This document shows, one piece after another, positions 7,557-16,445 of a stretch of DNA of 64,000 nucleotides. The notes under the pieces are model-generated. The model searched no databases. It worked only from the letters and a program-made list of their open reading frames with translations, and was not told where the DNA came from. The translations under genes and the position numbers were made by a program. Position 1 is the first letter of the stretch. Each line of letters opens with the position of its first letter. Source of the stretch: Limnobaculum allomyrinae (GTDB lineage: Bacteria > Pseudomonadota > Gammaproteobacteria > Enterobacterales > Enterobacteriaceae); NCBI RefSeq assembly GCF_016649425.1, contig NZ_JADRCR010000001.1:248001-312000 (forward strand), written 5' to 3'.

Positions 7557-8168
7557 TTATCGATGTCTGGCCAACCAAATTGTATGATGACCACATTCAG
7601 GATCTTCAACAATATGGTCAACAACATCAAACCCATTCAGATTTAATAACTGTCTGTATTCCTCTTCAGACAGACTCGAATGATAAAGTTGCTTTCCGCA
7701 GAATCTGCCAATCGCTTCACCATGCTCCGGTCCACTGGTAAACATCAACACACTGCCAGATTTTGCATGCGCACTAAATACCGAGAACATTTTTCGTTGG
7801 TCTTCATGGTTAAGATGAAAAAAACTATCCCAGGCGATCAGTCCGTCAAATTTTTGATTTAACGATAACGTTCGCATATCTGCAACTCGCCACTGACTAT
7901 CCGGAAATCTTCTCTGACAGATCTCTATCATTGATGATGCGTTATCGATTCCTGTTAATGCTATCTGTTGTTCAATCAGGTATTGAGCTATCGGTTCTCC
8001 GGAACCACAGCCGATATCTAATACTGTGGCGTTACTTGGATCCGGTAAGATGGATATCAATTTATCCAGCCATGCCTTTTCATTCAGTGACTTTCCTCGT
8101 AGTGCGTCCCAGTCTTTTGCATGGGTTTGGTAAAGCTCAATAATCTTGTTGGCCGCAGGATGTGTCAT
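7557..8168 (-). CDS. Class I SAM-dependent methyltransferase
   Basis: 203 residues. Motif I is VLDIGCGSGEPIAQYL, followed by an acidic end of strand 2 (GIDNASSM) and a motif II/III-like region VADMRTLSLNQKFDGLIAWDSFFHLNHEDQ, all standard for the Rossmann-fold methyltransferases. The substrate cannot be deduced; the closest style is the UbiE/Tam-like small-molecule group. The gene stands alone. The palindrome GTGACAGTGTCAC lies 19 bases upstream of its start codon and could be its operator. Confidence 0.88.
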   Translation of the reverse strand: MTHPAANKIIELYQTHAKDWDALRGKSLNEKAWLDKLISILPDPSNATVLDIGCGSGEPIAQYLIEQQIALTGIDNASSMIEICQRRFPDSQWRVADMRTLSLNQKFDGLIAWDSFFHLNHEDQRKMFSVFSAHAKSGSVLMFTSGPEHGEAIGRFCGKQLYHSSLSEEEYRQLLNLNGFDVVDHIVEDPECGHHTIWLARHR

Positions 8169-8186
8169 ATCATTACCACTATTTTA

Positions 8187-8199
8187 GTGACAGTGTCAC
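8187..8199. promoter_or_regulatory. GTGACA-G-TGTCAC palindrome upstream of the methyltransferase
   Basis: Perfect inverted repeat with one central base, the same half-sites as at 534-546. Its position just before the methyltransferase start fits a repressor operator. The regulator is unknown. Confidence 0.4.
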
Positions 8200-8397
8200 A
8201 GTAAGCTATTTAGCAAATCATTACTTTGAGTGTCTCATTGCCCGTTCCGATGATCTTGTGCCAATAGTAAGTTTCAATAATATCCGCTGTTAATGCAAAT
8301 AAACTTAATAAAATTAGATTCATAGCAATTTATAATCAACGATACTGGCTGTTCGGGCTATGATGATATTTTACGGTCGATATAAGGAATAGTTAAC

Positions 8398-8952
8398 ATG
8401 ATTAAATATCAACGCGCCATTCCAGCTAACTATCCGGAAATATTAAAAGTAGCTGAGCCCTTTTATCCTGATGTTGAACATAGCGATCGTTCCCGGGGTT
8501 TTCTGGATAAGCGTTTCACAACAGCCATGTTGTCATCAATTAATCAACGCTTAGGATTATTGATTGCAGAGGGTGAGAAACAACATGTTTTGGGATTTTT
8601 AGGCCTGTCGCCCTTTTCTGACGGTTCACCTTCTCCGGTTGTTGATTCAATGTTGAAAACATTAATTCATACTCTTTCTCCAGAGCTTTTGGATAAACCT
8701 TTTGTATTTGGCCCTGTTTGCATATCAAAACAAGCTGCTGGCTTGGGCGTGTTTAAGGGGTTGTATCAATATATGTGGCAATATTTATCCCCGTCTCAAT
8801 ACCAAACGGGTTTTGCTTTTATTAATCAAGATAATCTGCATTCTCTGAATGCACATACTAAAGGGTTATCAGCAGATATTGTTGGTGAATTTAACCATCA
8901 GTTATCAGCCTATTTTATCATTCGATACCAGCGCCCTTTAGACCTTTCATAA
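8398..8952 (+). CDS. GNAT-like N-acetyltransferase, function unknown
   Basis: 184 residues starting at an ATG with AAGGAA upstream. The layout resembles a GNAT fold: an acceptor-side N-terminus, a central strand FVFGPVCISKQAAGLGVFKGLY (the Q-x-x-G-x-G/A acetyl-CoA loop reads KQAAGLGVF) and a late FINQDNLHSLNAHTKGL, matching the Asn-x-x-S/A-x-x-x-h-x-x-x-G turn of the family. I see no signal peptide or membrane segment. The acceptor is unknown and the family call is moderate. Confidence 0.6.
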   Translation: MIKYQRAIPANYPEILKVAEPFYPDVEHSDRSRGFLDKRFTTAMLSSINQRLGLLIAEGEKQHVLGFLGLSPFSDGSPSPVVDSMLKTLIHTLSPELLDKPFVFGPVCISKQAAGLGVFKGLYQYMWQYLSPSQYQTGFAFINQDNLHSLNAHTKGLSADIVGEFNHQLSAYFIIRYQRPLDLS

Positions 8953-9151
8953 CAACTATCACTCCTAATGGTGACGGCTATCATAAATAAATAGCTTACT
9001 AATCATATGGATAATTTTTTATATACAATTAAACAGCATAAACAATACTATTTTGCTATAAGTAGTAATATTGCTTAACTGTTACAATACTTCCACGCAA
9101 TATTTATTGCTTACTATTTGAACAGAATGATAATTTTGACTGAGGTCGGGA

Positions 9152-10543
9152 ATGAACATACCGTTAATTATAAATGTGCTGGTTTTTATAGCGTTGCTAT
9201 TTCTTCTGGCGCAAACGCGTCATACCAATTGGAGTCTGGCGAAAAAAGTGCTGATCGGCCTGATTGTCGGCGTTATTTTTGGTTTAGGATTACAACTGGT
9301 TTATGGTGCGAATAGTCCTATTCTTAAAGAATCCATCTCATGGTTTAATATTGTTGGTAATGGCTACGTTCAGCTGTTACAGATGATTGTTATGCCATTA
9401 GTTTTTGTCTCAATTTTGAGTGCGGTAGCCAAACTACATAATGCATCTTCATTAGGAAAAATTAGTTTCCTGACTATTGGTATTCTGCTTTTTACCACCA
9501 TGATCGCCGCATTTATCGGTATTATGATTACCCTGCTGTTTGGCTTGTCGGCAGAAGGTCTGGTTCAGGGAGCTCAGGAAACTGCGCGTCTGGGAGCGAT
9601 TGAATCCAACTATATGGGTAAAGTTGCCGATCTGACAACACCTCAACTGATTCTGTCTTTCATTCCTAAAAACCCGTTTGCCGATCTGACGGGTGCCAGC
9701 CCGACCTCGATAATTAGTGTAGTTATCTTCGCTGCTTTCCTGGGCGTTGCTTCATTGCAACTGTTAAAGGATGACGAAGTTAAAGGTCAACGTGTTCTGA
9801 CTGCAATTGATACCCTGCAATCATGGGTAATGAAGCTGGTTCGTTTAGTGATTAAACTGACTCCTTACGGTGTTCTGGCGTTAATGACCAAAGTGGTGGC
9901 CGGTTCTAATATTCAGGATTTGATCAAACTGGGCAGTTTTATCGTAGCTTCCTACATCGCTCTGGGGCTGATGTTTGTGGTACACGGTATTCTACTGACC
10001 TTTAGCGGTATTAATCCGATTAAATTCTTCAAGAAAGTATTACCAGTATTAACGTTTGCGTTTACCAGTCGTTCCAGTGCTGCCAGTATTCCGATGAACG
10101 TCGAAGCACAAACTCGCCGTTTAGGTGTACCAGAAACTATTGCCAGCTTCTCTGCCTCATTTGGTGCCACTATTGGTCAGAATGGTTGTGCGGGTATTTA
10201 CCCGGCGATGTTAGCCGTTATGGTCGCGCCAACCGTTGGTATTAATCCATTCGATCCAATGTGGATCGCCACCCTGGTTGCTATTGTGACCGTTAGTTCA
10301 GCTGGCGTTGCCGGTGTCGGTGGTGGTGCAACCTTCGCTGCCCTGATTGTGCTGCCAACTATGGGGCTGCCTGTTACATTGGTCGCCCTGCTGATTTCGG
10401 TCGAGCCGTTGATTGATATGGGTCGTACCGCACTGAACGTAAACGGTGCAATGACTGCCGGTACTATCACCAGTCAAATTTTGAAAGAAACGGATAAAAG
10501 CGTTTTTGAATCAGAAGAAGATGGCGAATTAGCTCACCGTTAA
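9152..10543 (+). CDS. tcyP: L-cystine:sodium/proton symporter TcyP (YdjN)
   Basis: 463 residues, the length of E. coli YdjN/TcyP. It has the dicarboxylate/amino-acid:cation symporter (DAACS) fold: eight or so membrane helices and two hairpins, with the serine-rich re-entrant loop [17 protein letters not shown] and the later [12 protein letters not shown] and [20 protein letters not shown] segments. It imports cystine across the inner membrane, and in E. coli is part of the CysB sulfur-starvation regulon; I could not locate a CysB site by eye. Start ATG has GAGG upstream. A strong terminator follows. Confidence 0.93.
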   Translation: MNIPLIINVLVFIALLFLLAQTRHTNWSLAKKVLIGLIVGVIFGLGLQLVYGANSPILKESISWFNIVGNGYVQLLQMIVMPLVFVSILSAVAKLHNASSLGKISFLTIGILLFTTMIAAFIGIMITLLFGLSAEGLVQGAQETARLGAIESNYMGKVADLTTPQLILSFIPKNPFADLTGASPTSIISVVIFAAFLGVASLQLLKDDEVKGQRVLTAIDTLQSWVMKLVRLVIKLTPYGVLALMTKVVAGSNIQDLIKLGSFIVASYIALGLMFVVHGILLTFSGINPIKFFKKVLPVLTFAFTSRSSAASIPMNVEAQTRRLGVPETIASFSASFGATIGQNGCAGIYPAMLAVMVAPTVGINPFDPMWIATLVAIVTVSSAGVAGVGGGATFAALIVLPTMGLPVTLVALLISVEPLIDMGRTALNVNGAMTAGTITSQILKETDKSVFESEEDGELAHR

Positions 10544-10564
10544 TCTCAAGCTTATCAACGTAAA

Positions 10565-10590
10565 ATAATGCAGCCTGCGGGCTGCATTAT
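10565..10590 (+). terminator. tcyP terminator
   Basis: Stem ATAATGCAGC / GCTGCATTAT, extended by one C-G pair, followed by TATTT. Confidence 0.75.
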
Positions 10591-10703
10591 TATTTCCAGC
10601 ACCCTTCATTACCCACCTATTACAGCCATATCCTTTTCACTGATTTGACCTGATGGTAAGGTACAGGTATTGCAGAAATATTATGATTTTATAGGAATAA
10701 GGG

Positions 10704-11075
10704 ATGCGTTGTTTTAATCATCAGGATGTTGAGGCTATTGGTACTTGTAAAGCCTGCCACAAAGGGTTATGCCCTGATTGTGCAAACGATCTGGGCCATG
10801 GTTTAGCTTGCGCAGGTAAACATGAAGAAGTTGTTGAAACTTACAATACGATTGTTCAAAGAAATGCCAAAGTCTATTCAGCGGCTCCTAAAAATATATT
10901 GATTGCCCCTATTTTTTATCTTTTTATGGGATTGGTATTTGCCTACTTTGGCTATAAAGACGGCAGTATGACGAATCTTCCATTTATCATGGGCGCTGGA
11001 TTCATTGTTTTTGGCATCGTTATTTTTGTACGCAACTACTCGCTGTTTAAGTCGAATTCGAAAAACTCTGAATAA
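10704..11075 (+). CDS. B-box-type zinc-finger protein with two membrane helices
   Basis: 123 residues. The first 40 carry Cys and His in a B-box-like order: CFNHQDVEAIGTCKACHKGLCPDCANDLGHGLACAGKH, a compact zinc site (Cys3, His6, Cys15, Cys18, Cys23, Cys26). Two hydrophobic helices follow (IAPIFYLFMGLVFAYFGY and FIMGAGFIVFGIVIFV). The protein is likely an inner-membrane protein with a cytosolic zinc ribbon; its role is unknown. ATG has AGGAATAAGGG upstream. It is a single-gene unit with a terminator after it. Confidence 0.75.
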   Translation: MRCFNHQDVEAIGTCKACHKGLCPDCANDLGHGLACAGKHEEVVETYNTIVQRNAKVYSAAPKNILIAPIFYLFMGLVFAYFGYKDGSMTNLPFIMGAGFIVFGIVIFVRNYSLFKSNSKNSE

Positions 11076-11104
11076 CGCTACGATTGACTCTCCTTTCTGA
11101 ACAG

Positions 11105-11137
11105 TAATAACCCGCCTGGCTTACTAGCGGGTTATTA
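11105..11137 (+). terminator. Terminator after the B-box gene
   Basis: Perfect stem TAATAACCCGC / GCGGGTTATTA, followed by TTG. Confidence 0.75.
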
Positions 11138-11264
11138 TTGCTAATGTCTTACAAAACCTGAAGAAGCTAGAAATTTAAAAAGATAATTTCTGCTAGAATG
11201 ATTAAGTTATTGTCATCTATCTATCGAATAACCCATGTGTTATGCACAACCAGAGGAACGCTCG

Positions 11265-11606
11265 ATGAAAAAATCTCTACTATTACTAACAGCCACTCTG
11301 CTGTTGACTCCATTAGCTACGTTTGCTGCCACTTGTGATGAAATTAAAGCTGAAATAGCCCAGAAAATTATAAACAATGGTGTACCTGAATCCGGATTTC
11401 AGCTAAGTGTGGTTCCTGTTGAGCAGGCAGAGCAAACGGGTGAAACTGTGGTTGGTAATTGCGAACAGGGCAAACAGAAGATCGTATACTCCAAACATCA
11501 TGTCGCTGAAGCTACGCCAGTTGCATCCGATAATAGTATTTCAGAAAAAGCGCCTGTTGTAGAAGATACTGAACATCCGGATCTTCAGCCACAAACCCAA
11601 CCGTAA
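11265..11606 (+). CDS. DUF1161-like periplasmic protein (YnfD type)
   Basis: 113 residues from the ATG at 11265, which has AGAGGA seven bases upstream; the longer frame from 11235 would put odd residues before a clean signal peptide (MKKSLLLLTATLLLTPLATFAA). The mature N-terminus TCDEIKAEIAQKIINNGV and the later GNCEQGKQKIVYSK carry the two Cys of the family, probably a disulfide. The C-terminal third is a Pro/Glu/Asp-rich tail. Function unknown; a terminator follows. Confidence 0.75.
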   Translation: MKKSLLLLTATLLLTPLATFAATCDEIKAEIAQKIINNGVPESGFQLSVVPVEQAEQTGETVVGNCEQGKQKIVYSKHHVAEATPVASDNSISEKAPVVEDTEHPDLQPQTQP

Positions 11607-11616
11607 CCTAATGATT

Positions 11617-11640
11617 AATGCCCTCTATATTGAGGGCATT
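11617..11640 (+). terminator. Terminator after the DUF1161-like gene
   Basis: Stem AATGCCCTC / GAGGGCATT with a 6-base loop, followed by TTATTT. Confidence 0.75.
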
Positions 11641-11916
11641 TTATTTAAAATATTGTTCTGTTCAATATATCTTAATTCTAATTTATATTGTCAATATATT
11701 ATTTGATAAAATATTGAAAAATACATTGCAACTAATGTCTTTTAACTTCTCACTTACTCATTTTCAATAATATAAAATACATTATTATCAATGCATTGAT
11801 TATTTTTTTATAAAGTGTGTTTGACATAAATTATGTTTAAATTATATTACCCGCGCACCTTAAATTGATTTAAGGCATGTTCATTTAAATAATTTATTTA
11901 TAAGGATTTAGCCCGA
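11641..11916. other. AT-rich intergenic region upstream of the lipoprotein gene
   Basis: About 275 bases, strongly AT-rich, with no convincing ORF. TTGACATAAATTATGTTTAAATTATATT around 11820-11847 contains a good -35 (TTGACA at 11820) and TAAATT/AAATTA candidates about 17 bases later, so the lipoprotein promoter is probably here. Confidence 0.4.
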
Positions 11917-12441
11917 ATGTTTAAAAAGTTTATATTTACTACTTTAATTTCTGCGGTTTTTTTATTATCTGGTTGTTCTGAAGAATCAAAAGTAAAGGGA
12001 AATATATTAGATGGGAAAGCTGCCATCACATTCCCTGAAAACTTTTCCCTGATGTCAGATAGCCAGCTCCAGAAAAAATATCCAGCGGATAGTCGTCCTG
12101 GTGAAGCTTATCAGGCTGAGAATGGTAAAGTTACTTTTGCATTTAATTTGACTGAAAATAAAATTTCGGAAGATCAATTATCTCTGGCCAGTGAAGCGAT
12201 GAAAGCTCAACTTGAAGAGTTTTCACCAGAATTAACTGAAGTGAAGATCAATGGTCATAAAGCAGTAATGATTGAAATGACAACTCCGGATCCAGATAGC
12301 GATGATCTTGAAATAAAGAATGTTATGTTGATTTCCAGCCTGAATGGAAAACTATTAATCAGTACATTTAATACGACATCTGATTTAGAAGAAAAATATC
12401 TTACTGTTGGTAAAAAAGCTTTAGAAACAATTTCTTATTAG
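11917..12441 (+). CDS. Outer- or inner-membrane lipoprotein, DcrB/PsbP-like
   Basis: 174 residues with a lipobox LLSGC, acylated Cys at residue 20; Ser-Glu at +2/+3 favours outer-membrane sorting. After a short linker the body (AAITFPENFSLMSDSQL ... AVMIEMTTPDPD ... KLLISTFNTTSDLEEKY) has the order of strands seen in DcrB-like proteins, which share the PsbP-type fold: a FPenF-type opening, an amphipathic 'goveri' segment and a closing helix. I infer the fold only; function unknown. AAGGAT lies about ten bases before the ATG. A strong terminator follows. Confidence 0.7.
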   Translation: MFKKFIFTTLISAVFLLSGCSEESKVKGNILDGKAAITFPENFSLMSDSQLQKKYPADSRPGEAYQAENGKVTFAFNLTENKISEDQLSLASEAMKAQLEEFSPELTEVKINGHKAVMIEMTTPDPDSDDLEIKNVMLISSLNGKLLISTFNTTSDLEEKYLTVGKKALETISY

Positions 12442-12478
12442 AATTTACTTATAATTCCCCTCGTAATGTAGCAACCAA

Positions 12479-12509
12479 AAAACCCGGAAATACCTTGTTT
12501 CCGGGTTTT
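12479..12509 (+). terminator. Terminator of the lipoprotein gene
   Basis: Perfect 12-base stem AAAACCCGGAAA / TTTCCGGGTTTT with a 7-base loop; the T-run of the 3' arm ends it. Confidence 0.85.
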
Positions 12510-12897
12510 ATATATCAGAATCTATTGATACTCAAAAATTTCTTCTTATTATTGCCTTAATGATTATTTGTTACGTTGTAACTTTTATGTTGTAAAAAAA
12601 GTTAAATTTCTTCTAACGCAGTGATAACAAGGGCTGTAGCGAAGAATACTATTAATTTCATATGAATTAATTCATCCGATAATTTGGCATTGGCTCAAAC
12701 ATGATGTTATACCTTTAAAGGTACGATGAGTTGAGGAAATGCTGTCTCTCATCTATAAATTAATATTTTTTGCTGAACACTTCCGAAATATTCAATGTTT
12801 TCTCTATTTTCGTTTAGCTAATACCCATTAGTGACGATTTTTTGTTGCCTGAAGAATTGCTCACTCGTAGTTCACTCTATCCTGGGGGATAATATAT
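12510..12897. promoter_or_regulatory. Long leader of the osmoprotectant operon with two perfect palindromes
   Basis: No ORF is supported in this stretch. It holds ATGAATTAATTCAT (12662-12675) and TACCTTTAAAGGTA (12710-12723), both perfect 14-base palindromes, 35 bases apart. GGGGGAT near 12885 is the ribosome site of the first gene. The stretch likely carries the operon promoter and its regulatory sites. Confidence 0.4.
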
Positions 12898-13614
12898 ATG
12901 CATAAATCCGCGTTACTAAGACGCATCATGATAGGAGGCCTGCTGTTTATTGCGGTGCTTTCCCTACTGATTTACGGCATTGGTATGGATACGCTGAAAC
13001 TTCACGCGGAAGATCTGACCTATCTCGGTAAGCAACATATGTTTCTTGTCGGATGTTCAATGTTTCTGGCGCTGATTGTTGGCTTACCCAGTGGTGTACT
13101 GCTTAGTCGCCCTTTTGCTCATCGTTGGGCAGAATCGGCTATGCAGATATTTAATGTTGGTAACACATTGCCGCCATTAGCGGTACTGGCGTTAGCCATG
13201 GTTGTTGTGGGTATCGGTGATAAACCCGCTATCTTTGCCCTTTTCCTTGCTTCATTGTTACCGATTGTTCGCAATACCTATTCAGGACTTCGTTCGATTC
13301 CACCTTCATTAATTGAAGCAGCCAACAGTATCGGCATGACACCCATGCAGCGCTTAATGAAAGTGGAATTACCCAATGCTTTACCTGTGATTATGTCCGG
13401 GGTTCGCGTTTCTGCCGCCATCAATGTGGGGACGGTTCCATTAACCTTCCTGATTGGCGCCAGCAGTTTTGGCGAGCTGATTTTTCCCGGAATTTATCTG
13501 AATAACTTCCCGTTGCTAATTCTTGGTGCTGCTGCAACCGCCATTATCGCTTTAGCTTTGGATACCCTTCTTGCTGGCCTCAGCTATGTGCTAAGCCCGC
13601 AACTGGTGAAATAA
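12898..13614 (+). CDS. osmY: Osmoprotectant ABC transporter permease (OsmY/YehW type)
   Basis: 238 residues with about six membrane helices. The EAA coupling loop reads [31 protein letters not shown], given here in parts: [14 protein letters not shown] then [29 protein letters not shown] and [24 protein letters not shown] are typical of the glycine-betaine/OsmU permeases. First gene of a permease-binding protein-permease-ATPase operon, the gene set of Salmonella osmVWXY and E. coli yehWXYZ. The symbol follows the Salmonella naming and is tentative between the two permeases. Confidence 0.85.
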   Translation: MHKSALLRRIMIGGLLFIAVLSLLIYGIGMDTLKLHAEDLTYLGKQHMFLVGCSMFLALIVGLPSGVLLSRPFAHRWAESAMQIFNVGNTLPPLAVLALAMVVVGIGDKPAIFALFLASLLPIVRNTYSGLRSIPPSLIEAANSIGMTPMQRLMKVELPNALPVIMSGVRVSAAINVGTVPLTFLIGASSFGELIFPGIYLNNFPLLILGAAATAIIALALDTLLAGLSYVLSPQLVK

Positions 13615-13651
13615 GTCAGATACATACATACCACAACAGATTTGGATAATT

Positions 13652-14581
13652 ATGATTAAATTAAAACAACGATACCTACAATGGAGACGAACGGCGAAGT
13701 TTAGTGTACTCAGTGCACTGCTATTAACCAGCGTCACCGTTCACGCCGCCCCTTTGGTGCTGGCAAGTAAAAACTTTACTGAACAGCACATTCTTTCTGC
13801 CATTACTGTTCAATACCTGGCAACTAAAGGTATTAACGTTATCCCTAAAACAGACCTCGCTTCTACGATTATTCGTAATGCTATGCTGAATAAGCAGGTG
13901 GATATTGCCTGGGAATATACGGGTACTTCGCTAATCGTTTATAACCACATTCATGACGCCATGTCGGCAGAAGAAACCTACAATACGGTGAAAAAACTGG
14001 ATGCTAAACAGGGTATTGTCTGGCTGGAACCGGCAAAAATGAATAACACATATGCCTTTGCCATGCAGCGTACTCGTGCAGAAAAAGAGAATATCAGCAC
14101 CCTTTCACAACTGGTTGAACGCATTACGAAAATCCAGAAAACCGATGCTAAACATAACTGGATGGTAGCTTTTGATCCTGAATTTGTTAACCGTTCTGAT
14201 GGCCTGAAACCTATGCAGGATACCTATCAGTTAAATCTGGAACGACCACAAATTCGTCAGATGGACCCCGGTTTGGTATATAACGCCATTCGTGATGGTT
14301 TTGTTGATGCGGGCCTGATTTATACCACCGATGGGCGGGTAAATGGCTTTGATCTGAAAGTACTTGAAGATGATAAAGGGTTCTTTCCAAGTTACGCTGT
14401 CACGCCCACCGTACGTGCAGAAGTTCTGAATGCTACACCAGAACTGGCGGATGCCCTGAATACCCTGTCCCGACTGTTAGATAATGATGTCATCTCGGCC
14501 CTGAACGCCAAAGTGGATATTGAACACCAATCCGCTGAACGGGTTGCCACTCAATTCTTAAAAGACAACGGTTTGCTTTAA
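13652..14581 (+). CDS. osmX: Osmoprotectant ABC transporter substrate-binding protein
   Basis: 309 residues. A long basic n-region ([14 protein letters not shown]) precedes a hydrophobic core and a VHAA cleavage site. The mature protein opens with [14 protein letters not shown] and includes [13 protein letters not shown], both hallmarks of the OpuAC/OsmF family of glycine-betaine and choline binding proteins; aromatic residues such as in WEYTG form the cation cage in relatives. It is periplasmic and delivers the osmolyte to the OsmW/OsmY channel. Located 37 bases after osmY. Confidence 0.9.
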   Translation: MIKLKQRYLQWRRTAKFSVLSALLLTSVTVHAAPLVLASKNFTEQHILSAITVQYLATKGINVIPKTDLASTIIRNAMLNKQVDIAWEYTGTSLIVYNHIHDAMSAEETYNTVKKLDAKQGIVWLEPAKMNNTYAFAMQRTRAEKENISTLSQLVERITKIQKTDAKHNWMVAFDPEFVNRSDGLKPMQDTYQLNLERPQIRQMDPGLVYNAIRDGFVDAGLIYTTDGRVNGFDLKVLEDDKGFFPSYAVTPTVRAEVLNATPELADALNTLSRLLDNDVISALNAKVDIEHQSAERVATQFLKDNGLL

Positions 14582-14591
14582 GGAGGCAATG

Positions 14592-15239
14592 ATGGAAACT
14601 CTTTCCTATATGTGGCAAGACGCTGGCTATATCGCGGGCTTAACCGCACAGCACATGCTTCTGGTGAGTATCGCCGTTGGACTGGCGATTATTATCGGTG
14701 TGCCACTGGGCATTCTGATTGTGCGTTATAAGTGGTTAGCAACACCCATACTGAGTCTGGCCACAGTGGCATTGACTATTCCTTCTATCGCTCTGTTTGG
14801 CCTGATGATCCCCGTTTTCTCAATTATTGGCCAGGGAATTGGCTTTGTTCCTGCGGTAACAGCAGTATTTTTATACTCTCTGCTACCCATTGTACGTAAT
14901 ACCCATATCGCGCTGAGTAATTTGCCTGGCGGGTTAAGAGAAGCGGGTCGTGGAATTGGTATGACATTCTGGCAGCGTTTGCGTTGGGTTGAAATCCCAA
15001 TGTCTTTGCCTGTGATTTTTGGTGGTGTACGCACCGCTGTGGTAATGAATATCGGTGTTATGGCTATTGCAGCCGTTATTGGTGCCGGTGGATTAGGCCT
15101 GCTGTTATTGCATGGCATCAGTCGAAGCGACCCGCGTTTATTAATCGCCGGCGCGGTTATGATCAGCCTGTTGGCGATCGCGATGGACTGGTTATTACAC
15201 CGTTTACAAATTGCCCTGACGCCTAAAGGAATTCGATAA
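14592..15239 (+). CDS. osmW: Osmoprotectant ABC transporter permease (OsmW type)
   Basis: 215 residues from the second of two tandem ATGs. AGGAGG at 14581-14586 is five bases from 14592 but only two from 14589, so 14592 is preferred. Six membrane helices; coupling loop GLREAGRGIGMTFWQRLRWVEIP. TAA overlaps the ATG of the ATPase gene by one base (TAATG), so translation is coupled. Second half of the heterodimeric channel. Confidence 0.87.
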   Translation: METLSYMWQDAGYIAGLTAQHMLLVSIAVGLAIIIGVPLGILIVRYKWLATPILSLATVALTIPSIALFGLMIPVFSIIGQGIGFVPAVTAVFLYSLLPIVRNTHIALSNLPGGLREAGRGIGMTFWQRLRWVEIPMSLPVIFGGVRTAVVMNIGVMAIAAVIGAGGLGLLLLHGISRSDPRLLIAGAVMISLLAIAMDWLLHRLQIALTPKGIR

Positions 15240-16378
15240 TGATTAAATTAGAAAATCTGACAAAACAGTTTAAACAAAAAAGTGGTAAGGCATTTAACGC
15301 CGTAGATAACATTAATTTGCATGTTCCTGCCGGTGAAATGTGCGTTCTGCTGGGGCCCTCCGGCTGTGGTAAAACCACGACGCTGAAAATGATCAACCGC
15401 CTGATTACGCCTAGCAGCGGCCGTATTTTAATTAATGGCGAAGACACTTCAGGGTTAGATACTGTTACCCTGCGTCGTAAAATTGGTTATGTAATCCAAC
15501 AAATCGGTCTGTTTCCTAATATGACCATTGAGGAAAATATTACTATTGTACCGCGTATGCTGGGTTGGGATAAAAAGGCCTGTAAAGAGCGCGCCAGTGA
15601 GCTAATGGATATGGTCGCACTTGATCCAAAACGTTTTCTTAAACGTTATCCAGAAGAGATGTCCGGTGGTCAACAGCAACGTATCGGTGTTATTCGTGCA
15701 CTGGCTGCGGATCCTCCGGTGTTACTGATGGATGAGCCTTTTGGTGCCGTTGACCCGATTAACCGTGAGTCTATTCAAAACGAGTTCCAGGAGATGCAAC
15801 GTAAGCTGAAAAAAACCGTTATTCTGGTCAGTCATGATATTGATGAAGCACTTAAACTGGGCGATCGTATTGCTATCTTCCGTCAGGGAAAAATTGTTCA
15901 GTTCGCTACACCAGATGAATTACTGGCTAAACCTTCTGATGAGTTTGTTGGGTCGTTCGTTGGTCAGGATCGTACCTTAAAACGCCTGCTGTTAGTTCAG
16001 GCCGGTGATGTTACTGATATGCAAGAAACCTTAACCGTTCGCCGCTCTACGCCATTAAGTGAAGCGTTTACCATTATGGATGACAATGATATGCGATCTA
16101 TTATTGTGGTAAATGATGATGAAAAACCATTAGGCTTTATCAAGCGTCGTGAAGCTCGCGGTGCCGAAGGTTTGTGTGGTGAATTAACTCACCCGATCAC
16201 CATTACTGCCAGAGCAGAAGATAACCTGCGAGTAGTATTGTCAAAACTTTATGAGCACAACCTGGTATGGATGCCAATTGTGGATGAAGAAGGACGGTAT
16301 AGCGGTGAGATCTCTCAGGATTATATTGCCAGTTATCTGAGTTCCGGGCGTACCAAGCGGAAGATTTCCGCGACTTAA
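15239..16378 (+). CDS. osmV: Osmoprotectant ABC transporter ATPase with CBS domains
   Basis: 379 residues. Walker A GPSGCGKT at residues 39-46, signature MSGGQQQR, Walker B VLLMDEPFGAVDP, switch VSHDIDEA. After the ABC domain (about 1-240) come two CBS repeats (TVRRSTPLSEAFTIMDDND ... RSIIVVND and a second one near ITARAEDNLRVVLSKLYEH), the layout of ProV/OpuCA-like ATPases, in which the CBS pair senses ionic strength. Last gene of the operon; terminator 30 bases later. Confidence 0.92.
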   Translation: MIKLENLTKQFKQKSGKAFNAVDNINLHVPAGEMCVLLGPSGCGKTTTLKMINRLITPSSGRILINGEDTSGLDTVTLRRKIGYVIQQIGLFPNMTIEENITIVPRMLGWDKKACKERASELMDMVALDPKRFLKRYPEEMSGGQQQRIGVIRALAADPPVLLMDEPFGAVDPINRESIQNEFQEMQRKLKKTVILVSHDIDEALKLGDRIAIFRQGKIVQFATPDELLAKPSDEFVGSFVGQDRTLKRLLLVQAGDVTDMQETLTVRRSTPLSEAFTIMDDNDMRSIIVVNDDEKPLGFIKRREARGAEGLCGELTHPITITARAEDNLRVVLSKLYEHNLVWMPIVDEEGRYSGEISQDYIASYLSSGRTKRKISAT

Positions 16379-16405
16379 GCGATATTGCCACTAATCTTTA
16401 ATCTT

Positions 16406-16428
16406 AAAAGCGCCGAACAGGCGCTTTT
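16406..16428. terminator. Bidirectional terminator between osmV and ydfG
   Basis: Stem AAAAGCGCC / GGCGCTTTT with a 5-base loop; A-rich and T-rich arms suit both strands. Confidence 0.8.
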
Positions 16429-16445
16429 ATATTTGGATTAAATGA

